A stretch of DNA of 64,000 bases from Oscillospiraceae bacterium (GCA_017519975.1 JAFWRM010000032.1:62001-126000); one strand, 5' to 3'; positions 18,742-28,487 are shown, counted from the first letter of the stretch. Notes: generated from the letters alone by a model not told the origin. Translations and numbers: made by a program.

Positions 18742-18775
18742 GGATTCCGGCGTCCCCGAGGGGACGCCGGAATCC
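18742..18775 (+). terminator. Perfect hairpin after the S9 peptidase gene
   Basis: A 15-bp perfect GC-rich stem (18742-18756 with 18761-18775) with a 4-base loop, 42 bases after the stop codon. The downstream sequence has only scattered T residues, so termination strength is uncertain. It marks the boundary between the first operon and the catabolic genes. Confidence 0.55.
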
Positions 18776-18912
18776 TGCTATGATGCAAAAGTTATAGTCA
18801 TATCTATTTTCTATGCGACCGCCGACACGGGAGGATATACAATACGATCAAGGGAATCTGCGCGCCCGGAAGCGAACGGGCGACGCAGACAGAATACAGA
18901 GGAGGGACAGCA

Positions 18913-20679
18913 TTGGAACAGTTCATCGATCTGCTGGATACGCCCTACTCCCGGCGAGGGTCCTACATGTCGTTCGCCAACGACAACAACGGAGTCAACG
19001 TCCGCGGAAAGAGCAATCTCTGGCTGTGCAACAGCCGTTCGCTCGGATACGCCATGACCAGCATGGCATCGCCCAACAATTACCGCCAGGTGCTTCTGCA
19101 GCCGATCAGCGACGGGCTGCCGGCGGCGGCTTTCATCAATACCACGCCCTATGAAGTCGTGCTGGAAACGGCGCGGGGTAGCCTGCGCTTCTGCCTGGGC
19201 GAGAAAAGGCTGATGATGGCCCGCGGGACGGACGGACTGACGCTGCGGGTCACGCCTCCGGCGCCGCGCTTCCCGGGTCCCACGTCCATCCCGCTGCTGG
19301 ACGCCGCGGGGCGGAGGATGATCGAATTCAACATGTCCAATCTCGTGATCACGCCCATCGTGGGAACCATCCGTGTCAGCCCACTGTTTCTGGAGATCGT
19401 GCCGGATGAGAACGGCGTGGTGCAGGTCGCGTTTGATGACTGCCCCATCGATCCGGACCTGAGAGCTGTGGACGAGTACCCCTCCTATGAGGAGTGCGTT
19501 GCCAGCGTGCGGGAGGAATTTGACGGATTCTGCGAATCGATCATGCCGGAACTGCCGGAGCCCTATGAGAAAAAACGCCTGCAGGCGCTGTGGCAGACGT
19601 GGAACATGATGGTCGGCCCCGACGACGAGAACGACTATCATCGCCCCATGGTGAAAATGATCCACTGCATCTTTGAGCAGGCCTTCGCGTGGCAGATGCC
19701 GATGCAGGCCGCCTGCCTGAAGCGCGATCCGAGGCTGGCGTGGGACGTTTTCTGTTCCTGCTTCCAGTTCCAGGATCGAAACGGACGCCTGTCCGACGCC
19801 ATCCCGTACAGGGACGTGCCCGGCCGGCCCGCCATGAAGCCGCCCGTACAGGGAATGATGCTGCTGTGGCTGATGGAGAACGGCGTAGTGGACGCCGCGG
19901 CCCCGTCCAATGAGGAAAAACAGTGGCTGCTGGAGCGCATGATCCGTGCCACGGAGTATTATTTCAAGTACCGCGACTGCGATAAGGACGGCCTGTGCGA
20001 ATACTTCAAGGCGCTGGAGACGGGCTGGGAGGACGCCCCCCAGTACAAGCTGGGCATGCCGCTGGCCGCGCCGGATCTGAATGCCTACCTCGCGCTGCAG
20101 CTGGAGGCCATCGCCCGCTTCGGGGAAAAGTGCGGCATGCCCGCGGAGGAGCAGGCCGGATACCTGAAGCGGTCCCGTGAACTGATCGACCGGATCATCG
20201 GCAGCTTCTGGGACGGAGAGCGCTGGTTCGCTTTCAGCTGTGAGACGGGAAAGAGGTCCGACTGCGACAACATTTCCCTTTACCTGCCGCTGGCGCTGGG
20301 GGAGCGGCTTCCGAAGGAGATCCGGGAGAAGAGCATCGCCCGCATGTTCCGCGAGGGGGGATTCGACACCCCGTACGGGCTGGCGTCCGAGGCGCTGGAC
20401 AGCCGGTATTACCGCGGGGGCTTCTGCTGCGGAAGCGTGATCACGCCCGCCCAGTTCTTCCTGTGCCTGGCGCTCGAGGCATGCGGACGGCGGGATCTTG
20501 CGGAACAGGTCGGACGGAAATACTGTACGGCGCTGAAAAACCACGGATTCTATCACATTTACAACGCCCTTTCGGGAGAGGAGGACCGTACGCTGACGGC
20601 GTATGGAGAGCGGGGGCTGTTCTGGTCGGCCTGGACTTCGTCCTGCTACTTCTTCCTTGCGGACCGTTACGGCCGATGA
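18913..20679 (+). CDS. (alpha/alpha)6-barrel glycoside hydrolase-like protein (GH37/GH63-like), 588 aa
   Basis: An N-terminal beta-domain (about 1-210) is followed by a helical barrel rich in Trp and Tyr. Motifs such as WQTWNMMVGP, FQFQDRNGRL and TGWEDAPQYK near residue 370 resemble the GWD(D/N)SP acid-site region of trehalase and GH63 enzymes. The Asp/Glu of that motif would be the general acid. There is no signal peptide, so it should act inside the cell on an imported saccharide or glycoside. The start is TTG with GGAGG 7 bases upstream. It is followed by the MoaF-like and glycyl radical enzyme genes in the same direction, with gaps of 72 and 83 bases. The substrate is unknown. Another (alpha/alpha)6 family is possible. 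Confidence 0.65.
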   Translation: MEQFIDLLDTPYSRRGSYMSFANDNNGVNVRGKSNLWLCNSRSLGYAMTSMASPNNYRQVLLQPISDGLPAAAFINTTPYEVVLETARGSLRFCLGEKRLMMARGTDGLTLRVTPPAPRFPGPTSIPLLDAAGRRMIEFNMSNLVITPIVGTIRVSPLFLEIVPDENGVVQVAFDDCPIDPDLRAVDEYPSYEECVASVREEFDGFCESIMPELPEPYEKKRLQALWQTWNMMVGPDDENDYHRPMVKMIHCIFEQAFAWQMPMQAACLKRDPRLAWDVFCSCFQFQDRNGRLSDAIPYRDVPGRPAMKPPVQGMMLLWLMENGVVDAAAPSNEEKQWLLERMIRATEYYFKYRDCDKDGLCEYFKALETGWEDAPQYKLGMPLAAPDLNAYLALQLEAIARFGEKCGMPAEEQAGYLKRSRELIDRIIGSFWDGERWFAFSCETGKRSDCDNISLYLPLALGERLPKEIREKSIARMFREGGFDTPYGLASEALDSRYYRGGFCCGSVITPAQFFLCLALEACGRRDLAEQVGRKYCTALKNHGFYHIYNALSGEEDRTLTAYGERGLFWSAWTSSCYFFLADRYGR

Positions 20680-20751
20680 CGAGACATCCGAAACATCCCT
20701 TGACGATATAGGACAATCAACATATTTCATCAACAGAAGGAGGCTTTCCAT

Positions 20752-21648
20752 ATGAATCTGATCGAGAAATACGGCCCCATCGCGGGGAAAAAGTCCATCA
20801 ACCAGTACTGCCCCCCCAAATGCTTCGAGCTGGAGGGAAAGGAATTCCGCTTCGTTCTGGATACCGGTGAGGAAGCCGGCGAATATCTGCTCAAGGTCAC
20901 GGGGAAAACGGAGCTGGAATGGAGCTTCCGCGGCAGCCCAATGAAGAAGGAGACCTACGAGTGCCGGAAGTCCGATGACCTGACCTATCTGCTGACCTAC
21001 GTCATCGATGGGACGGATCATAAGGAAAACCACACCTTCGTGATCGATCTGGAGCAGGAGCTTGTAACCTTCCTGCTGTGCAAGGCGGGGGAGAATCCCT
21101 ATTATCCCTACATCATCGAGACCCATTTCGGTTTCGGCTATATCGCCTTCGAGGGCAGGGAGCATACGGACCTGAAACGCCACGGCTTTACGGCCGACGT
21201 GGCGGGGACCTGCGTGCGCTGGGTCTACGGGCACAACCTGTCCACCGTACACGTGTACCACGATCCGCACTGGTACCGCATCGGATATCCGAAGAACAGG
21301 ATCGATACGAAGGAAGTGCCGGACGCCACCAAGAGGATCCGCGCCCTGATGCAGGAGATGCCCAGCAGCGACGAGCAGGCGTACTACATCAAGATCAAGG
21401 AGGCCATGTATCTGGTCAGCGTGACGGAGCAGAACCTGGAAAAGCTGCTGGCCGAACGCTTCGGCTTCCGCAGCGATACGCTGTGCTTCCTGGACAACTG
21501 GGACCGCATGTACAGCGTCGGCCGCGCCTTCGGAAAGAGGACGATCGACGGCGAGGATCAGGATCTGTTCATCATGATCGGCAAATACGGCGTGCCCGAG
21601 GAGGTCGAAGACCGTTTTTTTACCGACCCGATCCCGTATCTGGTCTGA
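20752..21648 (+). CDS. MoaF-like lipocalin-fold protein, 298 aa
   Basis: A soluble beta-rich protein made of two similar halves, each beginning with a strand pair. The motif RHGFT followed by RWVYGHNLSTVHVYHD (about 142-165) has a clear counterpart (RHGFT then AWTYGDHMQSIHCYTS) in the protein encoded at 34756-36495, so the two are homologous. The pattern fits the MoaF family, small-molecule-binding proteins described in tyramine and amine catabolic operons. A molybdenum cofactor role has been stated for the family name but is not established. GAAGGAGG lies 9 bases before the ATG. It sits directly before the glycyl radical enzyme, which suggests it binds or modifies the same substrate. Confidence 0.55.
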   Translation: MNLIEKYGPIAGKKSINQYCPPKCFELEGKEFRFVLDTGEEAGEYLLKVTGKTELEWSFRGSPMKKETYECRKSDDLTYLLTYVIDGTDHKENHTFVIDLEQELVTFLLCKAGENPYYPYIIETHFGFGYIAFEGREHTDLKRHGFTADVAGTCVRWVYGHNLSTVHVYHDPHWYRIGYPKNRIDTKEVPDATKRIRALMQEMPSSDEQAYYIKIKEAMYLVSVTEQNLEKLLAERFGFRSDTLCFLDNWDRMYSVGRAFGKRTIDGEDQDLFIMIGKYGVPEEVEDRFFTDPIPYLV

Positions 21649-21731
21649 GCGGGGATACGGACAGGGACAGGAACGCGGCGGATCGGCCGACGGAGTGAAG
21701 GAGAAGCCTGCGGAACAGACAGGAGGTTGAC

Positions 21732-24179
21732 ATGTATCAGTTTCGCCCGGTTACGGAACGTATGAAGGTCATGCACGAACGCGTAAGGGATCGATACTTC
21801 CAGGTGGACTCAGAGCGTTCCGTGATCATAACCAACGCCTATAAGAAATATGAAAACGTCGTGCCCGTGATCCAGAACGCGCTGGTATTCAAGGCCATCT
21901 GTGAAGAGATGACCGTGCGCGTGGAGGATTACGAGATACTGGTAGCCAACTCCACGAAGTACTTCTGCGGCACCCGCGGCAATCCGCGCTGGGGCGGCGG
22001 GGACATCTACGTGAAGCTCGTGGACGACGGCGTATGGAAGATGGGGGAGGACGGGTATTACCACAATCCGGACACCGATGAGCTGCGCATGTTCATGAGT
22101 CCCGAGGATTACGAAGCCCTGAAGGAGATCGGATCCTATTGGAAAGGGCGGACCATCAACGCGCTGGCCAGCGCATGGCAGCCGGAGGGGTACGATGAAC
22201 TGAACCGGCTGGGCGTGCGCTCCTTCGGGGCGAACATGCCCATCGCCATCATGCCGGCGGGGCACTCGACTCCGGGATACGGCAAGATCCTTTCCATGGG
22301 ATACGGCGCCATCCGGCAGCAGGCCAGAGACTGGCTGGACGCCCACCGGAACGACCTGATGGGGGATGACCTGGAAAAAAGCCTTTTCTACCAGTCGGTG
22401 GAGATCGTGTGCTCCGGCGCCATCACGCTGCTGAAGCGTTACGGTGACGCCTGCCGCGAAAAGGCGGAGCAATGCGAGGATCCGGAAAGGAAAGCGGAAC
22501 TCCTGTCCATGGGGGACGACCTGATCTGGATCTCGGAGAACCCCGTGCGGACGTACCGCCAGGCCTGTCAGGCGGCGTTGCTGTACGAGGTGCTGGTGGC
22601 GCTGTCCGGCGTAGGGGACATCGGTTCCTTTGGACGGTTCGACCAGTACACGTGGCCCTATCTGAAGGCTGATCTGGACGCCGGCCGCATCACCATGGAT
22701 CAGGCGCAGGAGATCACCGACTGCTTCTTCATGAAGGTGAACAGCTTTTACAACGGCGGCGTCGGGCCTCTGACCGTGATCGTGGGCATCGGGAACACCT
22801 ATCTGCACACCACCATCGGCGGCGTGGATCCGGATACGGGCCTGGACGCCAGCAACCCCGTGACCTACATGGTACTGGAGACGCTCGGCCGGCTGCATCT
22901 GCACGATCCCACCATCTCGCTGCGAGTCAACAGGAACACCCCGGACCGGCTCTGGGAGTGTGCCATTGAGGTCAACCGCCTGGTAGGCGGTCTGCCTCTG
23001 TACCAGAACGACGACGTCATCATCCCCGGCGCCATGAGGGAACTTGGCTTTTCCCTGCGAGACGCCAGAGATTACGCGCTGATCGGCTGTCAGGAGATCA
23101 CCGGTTCCGGCAACGATTACGCGGCGGGCAACGGTACGACGCCGCCGGAAGCGTACACGCAGTACAGCACCATCCTGGTAATGGCACTGAACGACGGCAA
23201 AAATCCGTATAACGGCGAGCAGTGCACCCTGCACACCGGATATCTGTACGACATGAAAAGCCTGGACGAGGTCAAGGAGGCGTGGAAGAAGCTGGCGACC
23301 TACGTTCTGAAAGCGCAGGTGTCCATCGAGAATTACGTGGAATATCTGTTCATGTACCACGACCAGCACCCCATCCTGTCCATCTCGATGGAGGGGTGCA
23401 TGGAAAACGGCAAGGACGTGGTCTGCGGCGGAGCGAAGTACAACAGCTTCGGCAGCACCGCCGTCGGACTGGCCACCGTCGCCGATTCGCTGACCACCAT
23501 CCAGTACATGTGCTTCGACAAGAAGCTGTGCACTACGCGGGAACTGTACGACGCCTACATGGCCAACTGGGAGGGGCATGAGCCCCTGCGGCAGAGGATC
23601 CTGGCGGAGGTGCCCCACTACGGCAACGCCGATCCCTACGCCGACGCGCAGATGAAATGGGCCATCGATACCTATTACGACATCTGCAGGCAGTGCAGCA
23701 GCTCCAGAAGCAGAGTATTCAAAGGCGGCATGTACAGCGCGGCCAGTCACGTGGCGCAGGGATATACCACCTGGGCCACTCCGGACGGACGCCTGGCGGG
23801 CAAGCCCATTGCCGACGCGGCCTCCCCGGCCCAGGGACGCGACCACTGCGGCCCGACCGCGGTCCTGGCCTCGGCCCTTTGCTTTGAGCACGGCAAGTTC
23901 ATGAACGGCCTTGCCCTGAACATCCGGATCCATCCCTCCGCCTTCAGCCGCCCCGACGGCGTGGACAAGCTCCGTCAGCTGACCCAGGCGTACATGGAGC
24001 AGGGGGGCATGGAGGTGCAGTACAACATCGTATCCTCCGAGACCATGCGGGCCGCCCAGGCCGACCCGGATACGTTCCGGGATCTGGTCGTACGCATCGC
24101 GGGCTATTCGGCCTATTTCATTGAGCTCTCGCTGGACTGCCAGAACGACCTGATCTCCAGGACGGAAAACAACCTCTGA
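21732..24179 (+). CDS. Glycyl radical enzyme, pyruvate formate-lyase family, 815 aa
   Basis: The C-terminal glycyl radical motif VRIAGYSAYF places the radical glycine at Gly791. The active-site cysteine is Cys453 in the loop IGCQEITGSG, with Glu455 two residues later as in the diol dehydratase/lyase subfamilies. Those usually read GCVEP, whereas this one reads GCQEI, so its substrate class is not one I can name. Length and overall layout (PFL-type N-terminal barrel, Gly loop at the end) are normal, so the protein appears intact. These enzymes are oxygen sensitive and need a radical-SAM activase, which is not encoded anywhere in this window. AGGAGG lies 6 bases before the ATG. Confidence 0.92.
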   Translation: MYQFRPVTERMKVMHERVRDRYFQVDSERSVIITNAYKKYENVVPVIQNALVFKAICEEMTVRVEDYEILVANSTKYFCGTRGNPRWGGGDIYVKLVDDGVWKMGEDGYYHNPDTDELRMFMSPEDYEALKEIGSYWKGRTINALASAWQPEGYDELNRLGVRSFGANMPIAIMPAGHSTPGYGKILSMGYGAIRQQARDWLDAHRNDLMGDDLEKSLFYQSVEIVCSGAITLLKRYGDACREKAEQCEDPERKAELLSMGDDLIWISENPVRTYRQACQAALLYEVLVALSGVGDIGSFGRFDQYTWPYLKADLDAGRITMDQAQEITDCFFMKVNSFYNGGVGPLTVIVGIGNTYLHTTIGGVDPDTGLDASNPVTYMVLETLGRLHLHDPTISLRVNRNTPDRLWECAIEVNRLVGGLPLYQNDDVIIPGAMRELGFSLRDARDYALIGCQEITGSGNDYAAGNGTTPPEAYTQYSTILVMALNDGKNPYNGEQCTLHTGYLYDMKSLDEVKEAWKKLATYVLKAQVSIENYVEYLFMYHDQHPILSISMEGCMENGKDVVCGGAKYNSFGSTAVGLATVADSLTTIQYMCFDKKLCTTRELYDAYMANWEGHEPLRQRILAEVPHYGNADPYADAQMKWAIDTYYDICRQCSSSRSRVFKGGMYSAASHVAQGYTTWATPDGRLAGKPIADAASPAQGRDHCGPTAVLASALCFEHGKFMNGLALNIRIHPSAFSRPDGVDKLRQLTQAYMEQGGMEVQYNIVSSETMRAAQADPDTFRDLVVRIAGYSAYFIELSLDCQNDLISRTENNL

Positions 24180-24222
24180 CCTCCCGGTGTGCCGGCGCCG
24201 CGGGAGATACCCGTACCGACAG

Positions 24223-24256
24223 AAACGTCCCGCCACCGCAGGGTGGCGGGACGTTT
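24223..24256. terminator. Bidirectional terminator between convergent genes
   Basis: A perfect 15-bp stem, 24223-24237 with 24242-24256, flanked by AAA on the left and TTT on the right. It lies between the glycyl radical enzyme stop and the stop of the convergent FAD oxidase gene and can serve both. Confidence 0.85.
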
Positions 24257-24270
24257 ATTATACGGGAAGG

Positions 24271-25782
24271 TCAGGCGTCAGGGTCGAAATCCGGATCGAA
24301 GGAATGACGGATCCTGCCGGCCCACAGGTGACAGTCGCAGTACAGCCGGCCGAGGGCTTCGCCCGCCCTGCCGTAGCCGCCGGCGGTCATGGAGTGGGCG
24401 TGGTGCTTCAGGTCCGTCTCCCGCGAGGCGGCGCAGAATTCCTGCATGTAACGGAAGGAGTTCGGATCGGTGCGGTCCCACATGAACAGCAGCTCGAAGG
24501 AGGCAAAATGGCCGTATTCCATCGGAATGATCTGGTAGTTCTGGGGAGCGTCGAAGATCTTGCCGGTGTCGGTGAAGTCATGGATGAACTCACGGATGGA
24601 GTCGCCGATGTCGCACAGATGCCGCACGGATTCTCCTCCGGTCTTGATCGGAAGCCAGCTGCCGCCGAGGCGCAGCACGCTCTGAAGACGGGATACGATC
24701 ATGAAATAATCCATGTGTTCCTCCCACCAGCGCTCCAGCTCCCGCGGCAGACGGACGCCTCCCGTTTCCCGTACGACGTCGAACAGGATCTTTTCCTCAT
24801 ACTCACGCTCACGGACGGAATGAGGCGCCAGATGGACGACCAGCGGCATGGGAAACGCCTTCCGGAAGCCGTCCCATTTCTCCCAGAATTCGTTGGCGGA
24901 GGACGTCATCATCAGGGAGAGGGGGAGGTAGAAGTATTTCTGGACGGTGGCGCCCACCTCCGATTCGCCGAGAGCCAGCATCGCCCGCCCCACGTCCTGG
25001 ATGGAGGAGTAGTTGAACACATACACCCGGCTGCACTCGTCGTCCATGTAGATCCGGCTGTGGGGGCTGACACCCTCAGTGCGGGTCGCGGCCGGCCCCT
25101 TGCAGCGGTCCAGCGCGATGGCGCATTTGGTAACGATGCCGATATGCCCCGCGTTTCCGCTGTAGCCCTTTACGATCCCCCGCAGGCTCGGGCCCGCGCT
25201 TTCGGGACAGAACCAGCCCGCGCCGGCCTCCAGAGAACCCGTGCGGAGGATCTCCCCCTCCGGCGTGACCATCTCCACGCCCAGCAGATACCGTGTCGGA
25301 CGGGAAGAGCCGTACTGATTGTGGTGGTCGCCCCCGGTGCAGGCAATGTTTACCAGTACGGAACCGCCGGGGCCGACGGCCGCGGCCGTATAGCTCAGTC
25401 CGCGTTTCCGTACCTCCGGGTACAGCTGTACATGGCGCACGCCGGGCTCTACGACGGCGTAGCGATCCTTTTCGTTGATCTCGAGGATGCGGTTCATGCG
25501 CTTGAAATGGATCAGGATCGTGTTTTCCTCCGTGGCGTATGCCGTGGGGATGCCGCCGGATACCGTGCCCACGTACCTGACGCCGTGACGGCGGCAGATC
25601 CGGACGATCTCCGCGACCTCCTCGGTACTGCCGGGGAGGACGATGGCGTCGGCGCTCCGGTGCCGGACGGGGATCTCCGGCGTCTGCGCACGGTTGCCGG
25701 CAAGGACGTATTCCTTATCGCTGATGTTGCGGCTGCCGACGACCTTTTCCAGTTCCTCATATACGGCTTTTGGAAGACTCAT
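24271..25782 (-). CDS. FAD-linked oxidase (PCMH/VAO type), 503 aa
   Basis: The N-terminal half is a PCMH-type FAD domain. It has VLPGSTEEVAEIVRICRRHG, then GPGGSVLVNIACTGGDH for the pyrophosphate loop, and a GIVTKCAIAL strand. The C-terminal half would be the substrate cap. The family (vanillyl-alcohol oxidase, 4-cresol dehydrogenase, GlcD, lactate dehydrogenases) oxidises alcohols, phenols or 2-hydroxy acids. AGGAGGT precedes the chosen ATG; the frame stays open upstream but overlaps the Fe-S gene. The gap to the Fe-S protein gene is 11 bases, so electrons probably pass from this flavin to that protein. Substrate unknown. Confidence 0.88.
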   Translation of the reverse strand: MSLPKAVYEELEKVVGSRNISDKEYVLAGNRAQTPEIPVRHRSADAIVLPGSTEEVAEIVRICRRHGVRYVGTVSGGIPTAYATEENTILIHFKRMNRILEINEKDRYAVVEPGVRHVQLYPEVRKRGLSYTAAAVGPGGSVLVNIACTGGDHHNQYGSSRPTRYLLGVEMVTPEGEILRTGSLEAGAGWFCPESAGPSLRGIVKGYSGNAGHIGIVTKCAIALDRCKGPAATRTEGVSPHSRIYMDDECSRVYVFNYSSIQDVGRAMLALGESEVGATVQKYFYLPLSLMMTSSANEFWEKWDGFRKAFPMPLVVHLAPHSVREREYEEKILFDVVRETGGVRLPRELERWWEEHMDYFMIVSRLQSVLRLGGSWLPIKTGGESVRHLCDIGDSIREFIHDFTDTGKIFDAPQNYQIIPMEYGHFASFELLFMWDRTDPNSFRYMQEFCAASRETDLKHHAHSMTAGGYGRAGEALGRLYCDCHLWAGRIRHSFDPDFDPDA

Positions 25783-25793
25783 GGCGGCACCTC

Positions 25794-27026
25794 CTATGCC
25801 AGACGGCCGGCGATCAGCACGGCCAGATCGACGACGGGCAGCGGATCCGTACCGCCGCTGAGCGCGGTCTTGCAGAACGGGCAGCTCGTAACGACGACCT
25901 CCGCGCCGGCCGCACGGGCCTCTCTCACGCGTTCCCCGGCCGTTGCGGCCGCGCATTCCGGATCGGCAAGGCCGCTCCAATATCCGCAGCACCAGGCTTC
26001 CTCCATGCGGCGGGTCATCTCCCGCGTCTCCACGCCGGGAATGGCCGCGAGAACGTCTCTCGGCTCCCGGTAAACGCCGAACTCCCCGCGGTTCCAGTGC
26101 TTTTCCGGAACGTGAAGGCCGTAGGAGCGGATCTCGCCCTCCCAGGGGACGTATTCCTCGGACAGTCGGCCGAGCATACACGGGTCGTGCCACGTCACCG
26201 TCAGCGGAGGAAGGTCGCGGCGGAAGGAAAGGCGACCCTGAAGGATCAGATCGGCGGCGATCTGTGAGATGTGCACGCTGCGGAACTCCGTTTCGCCGAA
26301 TCTGGGGTAGATCGAGCGGAAGGCGCCGAAGCACTCGCCGCACACAGTGACTACGGTGCGGATCCCGGCTCTGTGGAACGCGTCCGCGTTATGCCGGACC
26401 AGTTTTTCGGCCGCGCTCTGCTGACCGCTGCGCCAGAGGGCGGCGCCGCAGCAGCGTTCGTCCTCCGTCATAAGACGGAAGGGGACGCCGCCGGCCTTCA
26501 GGATCTTCATCGCCGCGAGCACGGGCGCCGGATCCCGCGCGGCGCTGCAGCCAGCGAACAGCGCGACGTCCGCCTCAGGATCTTCCCGGAAGTCTTCAGG
26601 AAGCCAGGAAAAGCGCTCCGCCTGAGGCACGCCGAAGGGATCACGGCCGGCGGATACGTTTTCCGCCATGCGCCGGCACGCGTCCGGCAGATGGCCGGTC
26701 TCGGCCAGATCGCGGCGCAGCTCGAAAATGGTCTCCAGCACCTCCATGTCCCGCACGCTCTTGCAGTTTACGTCGCATGCCCCGCAGCCGGCGCAGGTCT
26801 GGACCATGGCGGCGAGCTCGTCCGTTCGCTCGAGCCGACCCTCCATGACCTCCCGGGCGATGTTGATCAGCCCCTGGCCGGAGTACGCGTCAAAGCCGAA
26901 GTGACTGTGGATGGGGCAGACCTCCGCAAAGTCCCACCCGGACATGCGGTGGGGCAGGATCCATTTGCACTGGCCGCAATGGTTGCAGCTTTCCATCGTA
27001 TAACGGAACCGATTCAGATCAGACAC
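25794..27026 (-). CDS. Fe-S oxidoreductase with two 4Fe-4S sites and two CCG domains (GlcF/HdrD-like), 410 aa
   Basis: The first ferredoxin-like cluster uses Cys14, Cys17, Cys20 and Cys37, with a longer spacer before the last Cys than usual. The second is C78-x2-C81-x2-C84-x3-C88. Two CCG (cysteine-rich) domains follow: the first has ERCCGAALW and VTVCGECFG, the second WCCGYWSG and VTSCPFCKT. The second is preceded by TWHDPCMLGR, as in GlcF and heterodisulfide reductase D. It would carry electrons from the flanking FAD oxidases to a quinone, ferredoxin or other acceptor. The gene is 12 bases after the upstream FAD oxidase and 11 before the downstream one, making a three-gene unit. Confidence 0.92.
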   Translation of the reverse strand: MSDLNRFRYTMESCNHCGQCKWILPHRMSGWDFAEVCPIHSHFGFDAYSGQGLINIAREVMEGRLERTDELAAMVQTCAGCGACDVNCKSVRDMEVLETIFELRRDLAETGHLPDACRRMAENVSAGRDPFGVPQAERFSWLPEDFREDPEADVALFAGCSAARDPAPVLAAMKILKAGGVPFRLMTEDERCCGAALWRSGQQSAAEKLVRHNADAFHRAGIRTVVTVCGECFGAFRSIYPRFGETEFRSVHISQIAADLILQGRLSFRRDLPPLTVTWHDPCMLGRLSEEYVPWEGEIRSYGLHVPEKHWNRGEFGVYREPRDVLAAIPGVETREMTRRMEEAWCCGYWSGLADPECAAATAGERVREARAAGAEVVVTSCPFCKTALSGGTDPLPVVDLAVLIAGRLA

Positions 27027-27038
27027 GGGTCCACCTCC

Positions 27039-28340
27039 TCAGAAGCACAGCTTGCCCGGATTCAGCACATTGTCCGGATCAAAGATGGATTTCAGACGCT
27101 TCATGGCGCCGCGGGCCAGAGGATCGGAGTACAGGAGCTCCGGCAGACGCCCGTAGGGCCGGTCGAAATAGGCTCCCAGAGGAACAAGCCGTCCGGCCAG
27201 GGAGAAGAGCGTCTCCTCGGCTTTCTCCGCCTGCCTGGGATCAGGTTCGAAATACAGTCCGCACTCGATGCGGAACGCCCGTCCCTGCACCTGGGGACTG
27301 ACGATGAAGCCGGCGTCGGGCTGGGACGCGCTCATCTCCGCCAGCACAGCGGGCGCCGCGCTGGGCGGGACCAGCGTCAGCAGCTCCCGCTCGTCGCCGC
27401 GCCGGAGCTTCCAGTACGTATCCCGGCGGTCGCAGTCGGTCAGCATGCGTTCGATCTGCGCGGGGTCGACGGGGAAGGGAGGTTCCGTTTCTGCCGTCAG
27501 GCCGAAGGCCGCGCAGGCGTCGGCCACGTATCCGCCATAGATGTCCACACGCTCCTCCGGATACCGTTCGTATCCGCATACGCGGCAGAGCAGCGTCCAG
27601 GGGGCGAGGGCGGCGCGCAGAGCGTCCTCCTGCCCCGGCTCCGCGAAAGCCATGGAAAAGGCGGTGCGGTCCAGCAGAACGCACTCGTCCGGGACCCGGT
27701 CGAGCAGCAGCTTTCCCGCCAGATCCAGCAGGGGATCCGGGGACGCGGAACCGATGAAGAACAGACGGCTGGCGGAAGGCGCGACCTCCGCCTTCAGCGT
27801 GGCCCAGGTGACAACGCCGATCGTTCCCTGGGCGGCGCCGAGGAAACGGTAGTAATCGAAGGGGCCGGGCCCCCAGGGGATGACCTTGTCCGAGGTGTTC
27901 TCCTCCATCGTTCCGGGGCCTGCGGCGGATCCCGTACGGAACACGTCCCCGGTCCCGAATACCGTCTCGACCGTTAGAAGAGGGTCCGGATAATCGTACT
28001 GATACTTGGGCATCAGAACGGCCTCCCGCTCGAGCGCGCTGGCGACGGCCGACTTGGACGGACGGGGCAGAAAAGGAAGATTGAGACGGAGACCGTGCGC
28101 CGCCAGCTGCGGCAGCAGATCGCCGAAGGTGACTCCTGCCTCCACCCGGACGTATCTGCTGCGGCGGTCGATCGCCATGACGCGGTCCATGCGCGAAAGG
28201 TCCAGCGTTTCCGCGTTCGGATTCACGGAGGCGCCGTGAAAGTGCGGCGGTCCGGAACTGACGGGAACGAGACCGCCGCCGCTGTGACGGGCGGCCAGGA
28301 TCATTTCACGGACCTCTTCGGTGGTTTTCGGATACAGCAA
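27039..28340 (-). CDS. FAD-binding oxidase (GlcD/GlcE-like), 433 aa
   Basis: A PCMH-type FAD domain starts at the N-terminus (YPKTTEEVREMILAARHSGG), with the phosphate loop VPVSSGPPHFHG and a GTIGVVTWATL strand. The end, SIFDPDNVLNPGKLCF, is the typical C-terminal signature of GlcD-type oxidases. The start is TTG, with GGAGGGAGG 7 bases upstream; no closer ATG exists. It is a second, diverged flavoprotein in the same operon as the 503-residue one. The pair may form two subunits with the Fe-S protein between them, or act on successive steps. Confidence 0.88.
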   Translation of the reverse strand: MLYPKTTEEVREMILAARHSGGGLVPVSSGPPHFHGASVNPNAETLDLSRMDRVMAIDRRSRYVRVEAGVTFGDLLPQLAAHGLRLNLPFLPRPSKSAVASALEREAVLMPKYQYDYPDPLLTVETVFGTGDVFRTGSAAGPGTMEENTSDKVIPWGPGPFDYYRFLGAAQGTIGVVTWATLKAEVAPSASRLFFIGSASPDPLLDLAGKLLLDRVPDECVLLDRTAFSMAFAEPGQEDALRAALAPWTLLCRVCGYERYPEERVDIYGGYVADACAAFGLTAETEPPFPVDPAQIERMLTDCDRRDTYWKLRRGDERELLTLVPPSAAPAVLAEMSASQPDAGFIVSPQVQGRAFRIECGLYFEPDPRQAEKAEETLFSLAGRLVPLGAYFDRPYGRLPELLYSDPLARGAMKRLKSIFDPDNVLNPGKLCF

Positions 28341-28487
28341 TTCGTTTCCTCCCTCCTGTACTCATGCGCGGCATGATGGTTCCACCATGCCACTATGATT
28401 GTATTCCATTTTGATGCGGCCTGCCCATGACAAAACGGAAACGGCATTCCGCAGATGTAATAGAGACCGCAGGGGAAACCGTCGAAA

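Noticed and set aside
18776-18912. Promoter for the hydrolase-glycyl radical enzyme operon
   Set aside because: AT-rich with TATAGT and TACAAT elements but no -35 box at proper spacing; no confident call.
24187-26073. A 628-codon open frame on the + strand opposite the FAD oxidase gene
   Set aside because: The - strand frame has a complete flavoprotein with ribosome site; the + strand frame has no start signal or family.
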